Source of the DNA: Myxococcales bacterium
GTDB lineage: Bacteria; Myxococcota_A; Polyangia; Polyangiales; Ga0077539
Direction: 5' to 3'
DNA length: 64,000 nucleotides
Assembly: GCA_013298625.1 (NCBI GenBank)
Contig: JAAFIF010000019.1
Coordinates: 1 to 64,000 of the forward strand
In this document: piece after piece, positions 8,760 to 17,660 of the stretch
Numbering within the stretch: the stretch's first letter is position 1
Layout of the letters: every line of letters begins with the position of its first letter
Notes under the pieces: model-generated
What the model saw: the letters and a program-made list of their open reading frames with translations, nothing else
The model's database searches: none
Told to the model about the DNA's origin: nothing
Made by a program: the position numbers and the translations under genes

Positions 8760-11700
8760 CTACTCGAGCTCGACGCCCCAGGCGTCCAGCCCCGCGCTGC
8801 GCACGTGTCGCGGCGTCTCGCGCAGCGCCCGCTCGCGCAGGACCTCTCGCACCGCGGCGTCGTCGGCTACCGATTGAGACAGCAAAATCGCTGGCCGATC
8901 GAGCTCGTGCGGAAGCGCGAGGGCGAGCTCGGCGTTGCGCCCGAAGTAGTCGAGCCGGTCGCCGACGGTGGCCGCAACCATCGCTCCTTCGTGCACCGCG
9001 CACTGCACAGCGAGCTTCGAGAGCGACGGCGCAGCCGAGAGCGCCTCGCGCAGGGCGAGCGCCGCTTCGAGCGCAGACGACGGGCGATCGAAGGCCGCCA
9101 CGGATTGGGTCCCCACGGTCTTGAGCAGCGCGCCGTTGTGCGCGCCCACGGTGTCGGCGATCAGCCGAAAGTGCTCGAGCACCAACGCCAGCGCCGCGCC
9201 GTCGCCGAGCGCGCGAAACAGCGCCGCGCCGTCGTGCACGACCGTGGTCAGCAGGGTCATCGACGCGACGGACACCAGCGCGCCGCTCGCGAGCACTTGA
9301 TCGCCGAACAGCTCGCGAAACACGCGCTTCGCGCTCGCCCTCGCCGCGGTCAGCGCGAGGCTCTCGTCCCGCGCGCGCTCGATGCGCAAGAGCAGCTCGC
9401 GGTCGCACCCGTTGGTGAGCGCGAAGCGCTGCTCGCCCGCGCTCATCTCCACGGGCCGCGGCTCGCTGAGCGCGCGCTGGGCGAAGTGCAGGTCCGCCCG
9501 CTGCCTCGACGATCGCTCGCGCACCCGCAGCTCGAACGCGTACGGAAGCTGCGCGCTCCGGGCCTTGTACGTCCCTTCGCCGAGCGCGAGCCGCAGGTCC
9601 ATCCGCTCGCCCTTCGCGAGGCGCAGCTGCGCGATCACGTGCGGAAAGTGCCCCGGGCCCCCGACGCAAAACGTCTGCGTCTCCACGGCGCGCACCCTGG
9701 GGCTGGCGCGAAACACCAGCTCGACCGAGCTGGAGAAATCCAAGGCGTACTCGATGTTGCACGTCGCGCACGCGCCGTGCGACGCGATCTTGTCCAGCGA
9801 CTCGGCGACGCTCGACGGGATCTGACATGAGGGACAGAGTATGTCCCAGAGCAAGACCAGCGTTCCTCGCGAGGCGAGCAGGAGGCACGCGTCGGCGACG
9901 GCCTCGCGCGGCAACCCCAGTCGCTCGGCGAGCGCGTACGGCCGGATGCGCGCGACGTCGGTGTCCGCGGCCACCCTGAGAAAGTGCGCGATCCCCTCGG
10001 CCACCTCGGCGCTGATCCCGCGCTCGCCCAGGGCGCGCACCGCATCCGAGAGCACAGCGTCTGCGCCAGCCGCGAGCGCGACCGTCGGCTGCAGCGCGTC
10101 CGCGCTCGGGTCGAGCCGCGCGCCCTGCGCGAGCAGCGCGTCGAGCCGTCGAAACATCCGCTCGGCCGAGCGCTTGTACTGCACGCCCACTTGCAGCGGC
10201 GTCGCGAAGTAGCCGACCCAGCCTCGGCAATCGATGGTGATCGTGTTGCGCAAGAGCGTCTTGCCGCTCGGGGCCTTCGAGAGCGCGGTCTCGGCGCAGT
10301 ACCAACGCAAGAGCCCCTTCTCGAAGGTGCGCAGCACCGAGTGCTTGCTGCCTTCGATCCACTCGAAGGGCTCTTCGCGCCACTCCATGCTCATGCCGAA
10401 GGCCTTGGTCGACGCGAAGCGCTCGCTCACGCCCTGCACGACGCCGCGCTGCAGATACTTCACCGGCGCGAGCCCGAGCGCGCGGTTGATCTTCTCTGTG
10501 TTCGAGACGTACGGCCAGAGCTGCTCGGCGCTCGCGTCGAGCTCCCACTCGAACACGAACGTGCGCGTGAAGCGCCCTCGCTCGGGCAGCGACGGGTGCG
10601 CTTCGATCACCGCGGGCTTGCCGTACAGCAGCTCTTCGATCGCCTCGAGCAGCGCTTCGGCGTCGGGATAGCGGTCGATCGTCTCTTTGGCCAGGGCCTT
10701 GGCGACGATCGCTGCTGTGTTTTCGCTGAGCGAAGCGCGCACCGCACGGACGCTCTGCGGCGCTTCGCTCAAGTGCTTCACGACGATGCCCATCGGCGTC
10801 TCGGCCTCGAACACGAGCTGCCCCGTGAGCAGCTCGAAGAGCGTCGCGCCCAGCGAGTACACGTCGCTCGCAGGCGTGACCTTGGCCACGCCGCGGCACT
10901 GCTCGGGGGACATGTACGCGGGCGTTCCGAGCAGCATCCCGTCTTGGGTCATCTGCGTCCCCTCGGCGCTCGCCTCGCGCGCGATGCCGAAGTCGCAGAC
11001 CTTCACGCGCTGCCGTCGCTCGTCGGGGTCGTCCTCGCGCGGCTCGTCCTTGCGGACGAACATCAGGTTGTCCGGCTTGAGATCGCGGTGAACCACCCCC
11101 ATCCGGTGCGGCTCGATCAACGCCCGGCACGCGTCGCCGATGACCGAGAGCGCCTCGCGTTCGCTGAAGACCCCGCGCTCGCCGAGGACGCTCGCGACCG
11201 AGCGCCCCTCGACGAACTCCATCACCATGTAGTGCAGCCCGCGGTCCTCGTTGATCTCGATGAAGTTGGCCGTGTACGGCCCGCGCACCGCCGCCAGCGT
11301 CCGCGCTTCTTTGCGAAATCGCCTGAGAAACACCGCGTCCCGCGCGACCTGCGGCCGCATGATCTTCACCGCGACGCTCGCGCTCGTGCCGAGGTCCATG
11401 CCCTCCCAGACCTCTCCCATTCCCCCTTCGCCGAGCCGTCGCACGAGGTAATAGCGGCCGAGCTGCGCGCCCTGCTTCACGGGGGACTGCTCTTCGCCGT
11501 CGCTCTCGCTCTCGTCGCTGACGGTGTCCCGCGGACCGACCGTGGTCCGCGTGAGCGAGTCCCTCCACTCGCGCAGCGCCATCGTCCACTCCGCGGCGCT
11601 CGGCCGCTCGTCGGGGTCCCGCGCCACCAGCGGCCCGATCAGCGCGCGCAGCGCGTCGCCGACCGTGCTCTGCCCGTGCGAGCGCGTCTGCTGCGTGCTC

Positions 11701-12296
11701 GGGTCGCCGCCCGAGAGCATCGCGAGCCCGAGCATCCCCAGCGAATACAGATCCGACGTCGTGTCCGGCGCAGCTCCTGCGCGCAGCTCTGGCGCGACGC
11801 ACACCCGCGCCCAGGGGCAGCGCTCGTCGGCCACGCGCGTCCCGGTCAGCTCGATGTGCGGGCGTCCCTCGGCGTCGATCCACACCGTGTCCGGGCCGAG
11901 CGCGCCGTGCGCCAGCGCCAATCGATGCCCCGCGCCCAGGGCAAACGCGAGCCGATCGAGCACCGTCGCGCACACGGCGGGCTCGAACGCGCCTCGCTCG
12001 CTCAAGCGCTCGCCGAGCGAAGGGCCCGGCGCGGGCTCGATCGCGAGGACAGGGTCGTGCCCGTCGAGGTCGAGCATCGCGAGCTTGCGAACGCCCGCGA
12101 CGTCGATGCGATCGACCAGCGCGAGGCGGTGCGAGAGCGCGCTCCACCGCGCGGCGTCCCCGCGGATCGGCGAGACGAATCGCAGCTCGAACTCGCGCTG
12201 ATCGAAGGGGTTGCGCGCGCGCACCGCGGTCCCATCGACGCCGGCCGACAAAAAGCCCTCGGGTACGAGACCCGCAGCCTCACCTTCGAGTGTCAT
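8760..12296 (-). CDS. Pseudokinase-kinase-DUF5939-cyclase-like fusion protein
   Basis: A 1178-residue cytoplasmic protein. Residues 1-270 form a kinase-like domain without catalytic residues: the HRD position reads H-G-A-L and no DFG is seen. Residues 283-560 are an intact Hanks kinase: glycine loop G-E-G-G-M-G-E-V at about 288, Lys near 311, H-R-D-L-K-P-D-N at about 403 and D-F-G at about 435. Residues about 600-980 match DUF5939, including an SRPBCC-like part and a C-x2-C / C-x2-C zinc-type cluster near 819-850. From about 1000 the protein follows class III cyclase text, but the two metal-binding Asp positions read T (L-L-T-T-V-V and V-G-T-Q-S-V). So the kinase is probably active and the cyclase dead, perhaps a regulatory or dimerisation module. 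Confidence 0.9.
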   Translation of the reverse strand: MTLEGEAAGLVPEGFLSAGVDGTAVRARNPFDQREFELRFVSPIRGDAARWSALSHRLALVDRIDVAGVRKLAMLDLDGHDPVLAIEPAPGPSLGERLSERGAFEPAVCATVLDRLAFALGAGHRLALAHGALGPDTVWIDAEGRPHIELTGTRVADERCPWARVCVAPELRAGAAPDTTSDLYSLGMLGLAMLSGGDPSTQQTRSHGQSTVGDALRALIGPLVARDPDERPSAAEWTMALREWRDSLTRTTVGPRDTVSDESESDGEEQSPVKQGAQLGRYYLVRRLGEGGMGEVWEGMDLGTSASVAVKIMRPQVARDAVFLRRFRKEARTLAAVRGPYTANFIEINEDRGLHYMVMEFVEGRSVASVLGERGVFSEREALSVIGDACRALIEPHRMGVVHRDLKPDNLMFVRKDEPREDDPDERRQRVKVCDFGIAREASAEGTQMTQDGMLLGTPAYMSPEQCRGVAKVTPASDVYSLGATLFELLTGQLVFEAETPMGIVVKHLSEAPQSVRAVRASLSENTAAIVAKALAKETIDRYPDAEALLEAIEELLYGKPAVIEAHPSLPERGRFTRTFVFEWELDASAEQLWPYVSNTEKINRALGLAPVKYLQRGVVQGVSERFASTKAFGMSMEWREEPFEWIEGSKHSVLRTFEKGLLRWYCAETALSKAPSGKTLLRNTITIDCRGWVGYFATPLQVGVQYKRSAERMFRRLDALLAQGARLDPSADALQPTVALAAGADAVLSDAVRALGERGISAEVAEGIAHFLRVAADTDVARIRPYALAERLGLPREAVADACLLLASRGTLVLLWDILCPSCQIPSSVAESLDKIASHGACATCNIEYALDFSSSVELVFRASPRVRAVETQTFCVGGPGHFPHVIAQLRLAKGERMDLRLALGEGTYKARSAQLPYAFELRVRERSSRQRADLHFAQRALSEPRPVEMSAGEQRFALTNGCDRELLLRIERARDESLALTAARASAKRVFRELFGDQVLASGALVSVASMTLLTTVVHDGAALFRALGDGAALALVLEHFRLIADTVGAHNGALLKTVGTQSVAAFDRPSSALEAALALREALSAAPSLSKLAVQCAVHEGAMVAATVGDRLDYFGRNAELALALPHELDRPAILLSQSVADDAAVREVLRERALRETPRHVRSAGLDAWGVELE

Positions 12297-12345
12297 CGCA
12301 ACCGCCTCGCTCCGTGACAGAGCGAACGTAGCCCGCCCGCGTCCC

Positions 12346-13194
12346 TTACGACACGCGCTCGAGCACGTATTTCGGCCGCACCTTCGCCCGCGCTAGCGCG
12401 GCGCGGTTGGTCACGCCCGTCAGCACCAGCGCCGAGTGCAGCCCCGCATCGTTTGCGCCAGCGACGTCGGTGTGCAGCTGATCGCCGAACATCACGCAGT
12501 CCCTCGTCGCGACGCGCTCGCACGCCTCGTCGAAGATCGCGCGCGAAGGCTTGCCCAGCGCAGTGAACCGCGGCGCTTCGTCGCCGAGCCGAAGGGCGAG
12601 CGCCTCTTCGATCATCCGAGCCAGCGTCCCTGCGGTAAACGCGAAGCGCCCGTCCTTCGAGGGGTAGATCAAATCGGGGTTGGCCGCGACGAGCGCCACG
12701 CTTCGACCCGCCTCGCACGCGCGCAAGAGCATGGTGAGCACCGCGTCCATCGTCGCGAGAAAATCGAACCCGCGCTCGTCGCACAGCACCACGGCGTCGA
12801 TGCTCGCGCTCTCGGCGATGCGCTCGGGGTCGCACGCGAGCACCTCGGCGCCGGCCTCGCGGACGTACGCGCTCGAGTCGCCGGTCCCGAGGACGACGCA
12901 GCGGGCGCGATCGAGACCGAGCCTGCGAAAATGCGGCGCGATCAGCATCCCCGACGAGAGCACCCGCTCGGGCGCGACGGGGATTCCGAGCGAGCGAAAG
13001 CGCTTCGAAGCGGTCTCGGCCGAGCGCGAGGCGTCGTTGGTCACCACGAGCCACGGGCGTCCCTCGCGCTCGAGCGCGGTGATGGCGCGGTCTGCGCCCG
13101 AGAGCGCCCCGTGCGCGTCCACGAGCACGCCGTACGCGTCGAACAAGAACGCCTCGTGCTGCCCGCAGAGGCTGAGAAAATCCGTGTCGATCAA
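12346..13194 (-). CDS. HAD-IIA family hydrolase
   Basis: A 282-residue protein from TTG 13194; the start overlaps the acyl carrier protein stop as TTGA, which strongly implies translational coupling. The nucleophile motif is F-L-F-D-A-Y-G-V-L, motif II is V-V-T-N-D-A-S, and motif IV is G-D-Q-L-H-T-D-V-A-G-A near residue 240, as in the NagD/TIGR01459-type class IIA HAD phosphatases. It is the last gene of the lipid-type operon. It could remove a phosphate from a product or intermediate, but its substrate is unknown. Confidence 0.85.
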   Translation of the reverse strand: MIDTDFLSLCGQHEAFLFDAYGVLVDAHGALSGADRAITALEREGRPWLVVTNDASRSAETASKRFRSLGIPVAPERVLSSGMLIAPHFRRLGLDRARCVVLGTGDSSAYVREAGAEVLACDPERIAESASIDAVVLCDERGFDFLATMDAVLTMLLRACEAGRSVALVAANPDLIYPSKDGRFAFTAGTLARMIEEALALRLGDEAPRFTALGKPSRAIFDEACERVATRDCVMFGDQLHTDVAGANDAGLHSALVLTGVTNRAALARAKVRPKYVLERVS

Positions 13195-13619
13195 CGGGCC
13201 GCGGCCCTCTCGTCGATGCGCCGCTGCGCCACGAGGCACATCGCCTCGACGGTGATCAGCGAGAAGAGCGTGCGCGGCGTGATCTTCGCGCGGTCTTCGA
13301 CCGTGGCCAGCGCGGGCAGCCACGTGCCGAGCCTGTCGACCACGGCGTCCGTGAGAAAGCCCCCCTGCATCACCTCGGGCGAGCTGAAATCCAGCCGCGT
13401 GAGCCACTCGAACTCGCTGCCGCGCACTTGCACGTCCAGCGCTCGCTCGAGCTGAAACACGATGTCCACGAAGTCGAGCGAGTCCGCGCCGAGGTCGTCG
13501 ATGAGCCTCGATGCGAGCGCGACCTGCGCGGGCTCGATCATCAAGCTCTCGGCCACGCACTCGCGAACGGCCGAGAAGACCTCGTCGCGAATCACGATCG
13601 GCCCGGGGATGTCAGTCAT
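13191..13619 (-). CDS. Acyl carrier protein with C-terminal extension
   Basis: A 142-residue protein from ATG 13619. Residues about 10-95 match acyl carrier proteins, with the phosphopantetheine attachment Ser47 in G-A-D-S-L-D-F. Normal carrier proteins are about 80 residues, so the last 50 residues are an extension of unknown role. The start overlaps the nitroreductase stop by 8 bases (ATGACTGA), and its stop overlaps the HAD gene start. It should carry the growing acyl chain for the adjacent ketosynthase, ketoreductase and dehydratase. Confidence 0.88.
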   Translation of the reverse strand: MTDIPGPIVIRDEVFSAVRECVAESLMIEPAQVALASRLIDDLGADSLDFVDIVFQLERALDVQVRGSEFEWLTRLDFSSPEVMQGGFLTDAVVDRLGTWLPALATVEDRAKITPRTLFSLITVEAMCLVAQRRIDERAAAR

Positions 13620-14265
13620 TGGCGTCGTCTCCATCGATCCATCGCAGCACCGCGTCGACCGGCTTGCGCTCGGTCTTGCGCGGCTCTTCATCGGGATACC
13701 CCACGGCGATCAGCGCGAGAAGCTCCCACGAGCCCGGCACGCGCAGAAGCTCGCGCAGCGCGTGCGCGGCGAGCAGCGGACCGGTGAGCGCCGAGGCGCC
13801 GAGGCCGAGCTGCGGCGCGGCCAGCAAGAGGTTCTCCATCGCGAGCGCGGTGCTGACCGTCGCGCTCGTGCGCTCCATGGCGATCACGCGCTCGCGCAGG
13901 GCCGGGTCGATCGTCGCAGACACCAGCTGCGAGAGGATGGGCGTCGGCCTGCAGGTCGGCGCGATCACGCACGGCGCCGCCTCGAACCGCGTGAAGTACT
14001 CGCCGTACGCGCGAAAGGCCTCGCGGCCCGACTCGTCCATGTGCGCGAGCACCGCGGCGACCTCGCCGCGAACCGCCTCGGCCATCGCGCGGATCACAGC
14101 GCGGTCGCGCACGATCACGAAGCGCCACGGCTGCTTGTTCGACGCCGACGGAGCCGTGGTCGCGAGCTGCATGAGCTGCTCGAGCGTCGCGCGCTCGACA
14201 GGTCGGTCGGCGAACCGTCGCACGCTGCGCCGCGCGGAGAACACAGTCTCGATCGTGCTGCTCAT
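13612..14265 (-). CDS. Nitroreductase-family flavoprotein
   Basis: A 217-residue protein from ATG 14265, overlapping the ketoreductase stop by 4 bases (ATGA). The family marks are the R-R-S-V-R-R-F start that contacts FMN, A-P-S-A-S-N-K-Q-P-W near residue 40, and G-L-G-A-S in the second half. These enzymes are FMN- and NAD(P)H-dependent reductases or oxidases. Within this operon it could reduce or desaturate an acyl chain; that is inference from position only. Confidence 0.88.
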   Translation of the reverse strand: MSSTIETVFSARRSVRRFADRPVERATLEQLMQLATTAPSASNKQPWRFVIVRDRAVIRAMAEAVRGEVAAVLAHMDESGREAFRAYGEYFTRFEAAPCVIAPTCRPTPILSQLVSATIDPALRERVIAMERTSATVSTALAMENLLLAAPQLGLGASALTGPLLAAHALRELLRVPGSWELLALIAVGYPDEEPRKTERKPVDAVLRWIDGDDAND

Positions 14266-14999
14266 CCCAGGTGGTACCCGCAGTCTACGTCGACGATCGT
14301 CCCGGTGAGCGCGCTCTGCTCGACGCCCGCGAGGGCCGCCACCGTCGCGGCGACCTCCTCTGCGCGCACGAGGCGCCCCATCGGAACGCGCGCCTTCACT
14401 TCGTCCCCCGCGAGCGCCATCGCCCCGGTCATCATCGCGCTCTCGACGGGACCCGGCCGCACGCCGAGCACCCGCACGCCCTTGCGCGCGTACTCGACGG
14501 CCATCGCACGCACGAGGCCCTCGAGCCCTGCCTTTGCAGCGGCGTACGCGCACTGCCCGCGGTTGGGGCGCACGCTCGCCGCGCTGCTCACCATCACGAT
14601 CACCCCTCGGCGCTGCCGCAGCATCGACGGGAGCGCCGCGCGCGCGCAGAGCATCGGCCCGAGCAGGTCCACCGCCAACGTCTCGGCCAACGCGCCAGGG
14701 TCCGCCGTCGCGAGCAGGTCGGGCTTGAAGACCGCGGCGTTGCACACGAGCACGTCGATGCCGCCGACGAGCTGCGAAAACGCAGAGATTTCTCGGTCGA
14801 TCGCCGCTGCGTCGCGCAGGTCGAAGCACACCCGCCGCGCGCCCTCGCCGAGCAGCGCGCACAGCGCCTCGGCCCGCTCGCGGCTCGCCTCGCCGCGGTG
14901 ATGAACGCCGATCGCCGCCGCCCCGCGTCGCTTGAATTCGTGTGCGATGGCCGCGCCGATCGCGCCGCTCGCGCCCGTCACCAGCACCCGCTGCGTCAC
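14262..14999 (-). CDS. 3-oxoacyl-ACP reductase, SDR type (FabG-like)
   Basis: A 245-residue protein from GTG 14999, which overlaps the ketosynthase stop as GTGA. It has T-G-A-S-G-A-I-G for NADPH binding near residue 9, the C-N-A-A turn near 85, V-S-S-A-A-S and the catalytic Y-A-A-A-K, and the usual G-Y-H end. It should reduce the 3-keto group formed by the neighbouring ketosynthases while the chain sits on the carrier protein. Confidence 0.92.
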   Translation of the reverse strand: MTQRVLVTGASGAIGAAIAHEFKRRGAAAIGVHHRGEASRERAEALCALLGEGARRVCFDLRDAAAIDREISAFSQLVGGIDVLVCNAAVFKPDLLATADPGALAETLAVDLLGPMLCARAALPSMLRQRRGVIVMVSSAASVRPNRGQCAYAAAKAGLEGLVRAMAVEYARKGVRVLGVRPGPVESAMMTGAMALAGDEVKARVPMGRLVRAEEVAATVAALAGVEQSALTGTIVDVDCGYHLG

Positions 15000-16255
15000 G
15001 ACCGGCGCTCCGCGCGAGAGCGGTGTCCCAGGACGAGCGCGGCGTTCATCCCGCCGAAGCCGTACGAACACGAGAGGACCACGCGCTGCGCGACCTCGCG
15101 CGCGACGCCGGGGACGTAGTCGAGGTCGCACGCGGGGTCGGGCTCGACGAGGTTGATCGTCGGGTGGATCACGCCTGCGTTCATGCAGTCGATCGCGGCC
15201 ACGGCTTCGACCGCGCCGGCCGCAGAGATCAAGTGGCCGATCATGGACTTGGTGGACACCACGGGGACGCTGCGGGCGCGGTCGCCGAGCAGCGCGCGAA
15301 GGGCCGCCGTCTCGGCGGGGTCGTTCTTGGGCGTGGAGGTTCCGTGGGCGTTGACGGCGTCGATGGCCGACGCGTCGAGGCGCGCGTCGCGCAGGGCGCG
15401 CTGCATGGCAGAGAGCGCTCCGGCCCCTTGCGGGTGCGGCTCGGTGATCGCGTGCGCGTCGAGCGCGTTGCCGTAGCCCAGGATCTCAGCGAGCACCGTC
15501 GCGCCGCGCGCCTGCGCGTCCTCGAGCCGCTCGATCAAGAGCACTCCCGCGCCCTCGCCGAGCACAAAACCGTCCCGCGTCCGGTCGAACGGCCTCGACG
15601 CCCGCGCCGGCTCGTCGTTGCGCCGCGACATCGCGTCGAGCGTGCAAAACCCCGCGAAGCCCAGCGGGTTGATCATCGAGTCCGTCCCGCCGCAGAGCGC
15701 CCAGCGCGCAGCCCCGCGCCGCACCGCGCGAAACGCCGCCCCGATCGCGTCCGTCCCCGCAGCGCACGCGCTCACGTGCACTTCGTACGCCTCGCGACAG
15801 CCATAGCGCTCGGCGATCAAGTGCAGCGGCAAGTCCGCGGGCGTCTGCATCAGCGTGTAGCGCTCGAGCCCGCCCGCCGGCATCGTGAAGCCCTCTCTAC
15901 GCGACGCCACCAGGTCGTCCATCGAGAAGAGCTCCAACCCCACGCCGAGCGACACCAGCGCGCGCCCAGGCTCGTCGAGACCCGGCAGAGAGCCGCACAA
16001 CTGACCCTGGGTCATCGCGGATTTTGCTGCAGCGACCGCGAACGCCGTCTTGATCTCGAGCCCCTCGAGCGCGCACTCGCCGAGCGGCACCTCCGCGGCG
16101 ATCCGCGTCGAGAACCCGCTCGCGTCGAAGCGCGTCACCGGCCCGACGCCCGAGCGCCCCTCGCGCAGCGCAGCGCCGAAGCGCGCGACGTCGCACCCGA
16201 GCGGCGTCACCACGCCCATGCCCGTCACCACCACGCGGTGCCTGCCGGCGGTCAC
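14996..16255 (-). CDS. 3-oxoacyl-ACP synthase, FabF-like ketosynthase
   Basis: A 419-residue protein from GTG 16255 (GTGA overlap with the upstream gene). The full catalytic set is present: Cys164 in V-S-A-C-A-A-G-T-D, His304 in N-A-H-G-T-S-T and His341 in K-S-M-I-G-H. The length fits FabF/KAS-II. It condenses malonyl-ACP with the acyl chain and probably pairs with the next gene upstream, a ketosynthase relative without the Cys, as a KS-CLF heterodimer. Confidence 0.92.
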   Translation of the reverse strand: MTAGRHRVVVTGMGVVTPLGCDVARFGAALREGRSGVGPVTRFDASGFSTRIAAEVPLGECALEGLEIKTAFAVAAAKSAMTQGQLCGSLPGLDEPGRALVSLGVGLELFSMDDLVASRREGFTMPAGGLERYTLMQTPADLPLHLIAERYGCREAYEVHVSACAAGTDAIGAAFRAVRRGAARWALCGGTDSMINPLGFAGFCTLDAMSRRNDEPARASRPFDRTRDGFVLGEGAGVLLIERLEDAQARGATVLAEILGYGNALDAHAITEPHPQGAGALSAMQRALRDARLDASAIDAVNAHGTSTPKNDPAETAALRALLGDRARSVPVVSTKSMIGHLISAAGAVEAVAAIDCMNAGVIHPTINLVEPDPACDLDYVPGVAREVAQRVVLSCSYGFGGMNAALVLGHRSRAERRS

Positions 16256-17160
16256 GCGAGCACCTCCCACGCCGACTCGAGCGCGGCGCCGTCCCGGGTC
16301 TGCGCGTCGTGCTCCCACAGGCCGCGCTGCCGTCGCTCGATCCATCGCTCGAGCTGCACCAGCGGCGCTGCGCAGCCGAAGTCTCCCGCGGCCAGCGGCT
16401 CGTCGTGCAGCTTGTCGAAGCGCCATCGCTCGTACGGCGCTGGCGCGCCCGGCGCGTACGGAACCCTGGGCTGGTAGCGCACCGACGGCCGCTCGACGAT
16501 CGCGAGCGGCGCTGCGCCCCGCGCTTCGGCCCGAGAGCGACGCTCGAGCACGATCACCGCGCCTGCGTCGCGCAGGTCGCTCGGCGCGATCGGGTGTTCG
16601 ATCCGCGCGAGGTGGTGCTCGACCAAGAAATTGCGTTGGTGCGCGACGGCGCCCACGAGCACGACGTCGGCCTCGTCGTCGTCGATCCAGTCGATCGCGC
16701 GCTGGATCGCCGTGTACGTCTGCGCAGCAGAGGGATAGGTGCAGAAGTACGGCCCGCGCAGGTCGAAGTTCACGCTCACGTGAAACGCGGGCATGTTGGG
16801 CAAGCAGCGAAAGGTCAGCAGCGGGTGCGTCTTGCGCATGCCCTCCGACGAGAAGCGCCGCATCGAGAAGCGCTCGTCTTCGACGCTGACAGCCAGGACG
16901 GGGTCTGTGTCCTTGCGGTCGAACGAGAGGTAGCCGACGCACACCGCGAGGCCCGCGCGCAGCCCGAGATGACCGCGGGTCATGCTGCTTTTTTGCAGTG
17001 CGTTCGCCGCGGCGACGACGGCGAGGTCGTCCTGGGGCGAGAGGTACTTGCGGCTCTTTCTCACGGTGAGAAAGGGCGTCGGGTCGACCTGCGAAGCGAA
17101 CGGCTGTTCGGGCGAAGGCAGCACCGACGCGATGCCGGTCACGACGATGGGGTCGGTCAC
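16252..17160 (-). CDS. Ketosynthase-like chain-length-factor candidate
   Basis: A 302-residue protein from GTG 17160, overlapping the dehydratase stop as GTGA. It keeps the V-V-T-G-I-A-S start and the nucleophile-elbow region of ketosynthases, but where the active Cys should be the text is T-Y-P-S-A-A-Q-T-Y, so Cys is replaced by Ser. It is also about 100 residues shorter than FabF. The two catalytic His motifs are not seen. By analogy with type II polyketide and aryl-polyene systems it may set chain length beside the active ketosynthase. Confidence 0.75.
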   Translation of the reverse strand: MTDPIVVTGIASVLPSPEQPFASQVDPTPFLTVRKSRKYLSPQDDLAVVAAANALQKSSMTRGHLGLRAGLAVCVGYLSFDRKDTDPVLAVSVEDERFSMRRFSSEGMRKTHPLLTFRCLPNMPAFHVSVNFDLRGPYFCTYPSAAQTYTAIQRAIDWIDDDEADVVLVGAVAHQRNFLVEHHLARIEHPIAPSDLRDAGAVIVLERRSRAEARGAAPLAIVERPSVRYQPRVPYAPGAPAPYERWRFDKLHDEPLAAGDFGCAAPLVQLERWIERRQRGLWEHDAQTRDGAALESAWEVLA

Positions 17161-17648
17161 GGAAGCTCTGCTCCTTCGAGGCCGCGCGTCCACTGTTCGT
17201 ACAGCGCGCGGCGCTCAGCGTGAACGCGCTCGAAGGGCACCTCGCGCAGCGCGAACGTGAGCGTGCAACGAACGGCGCGCTCTCCGTCCACCGTTCCCTC
17301 GGCGCGCACGCGGGCCGCGCCCTCCATCGCTTGCTCGAGGGTGACCTCGAGCTCGACGCGGTCTCCGGGGACGACCATGCGCTCGAACTTCGCGCGGTCG
17401 ATCTGCGCGAGGATGGCGCGACGCACGCGGGCTCCTTCGCGTGGCGCGCTGTCCGAACGCTTCGCAGAGCACTCGGCGAGCAGCCCGCCGAGCTGCGCGA
17501 GCGACTCGATCAGCAGCACCCCTGGCATCACCGCGTAGCCCGGAAAGTGATCCGCGAGAAAATCCTCGCTCATCGTGACGCACTTGACGCCGCGGGCGCG
17601 CTCGCCAGGCACCAGCTCGGTCACGCGGTCTAGCAAGATGAACCGCAT
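17157..17648 (-). CDS. 3-hydroxyacyl-ACP dehydratase, hot-dog fold (FabZ-like)
   Basis: A 163-residue protein from ATG 17648. The FabZ motif is clear: His34 in D-H-F-P-G and Glu48 in P-G-V-L-L-I-E-S-L-A-Q. It removes water from 3-hydroxyacyl-ACP to give the double bond. It is the first gene of the coupled operon proper; astB stops only 12 bases before it, so transcription may start farther upstream. Confidence 0.9.
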   Translation of the reverse strand: MRFILLDRVTELVPGERARGVKCVTMSEDFLADHFPGYAVMPGVLLIESLAQLGGLLAECSAKRSDSAPREGARVRRAILAQIDRAKFERMVVPGDRVELEVTLEQAMEGAARVRAEGTVDGERAVRCTLTFALREVPFERVHAERRALYEQWTRGLEGAELP

Positions 17649-17660
17649 CGCACAGCCTTT

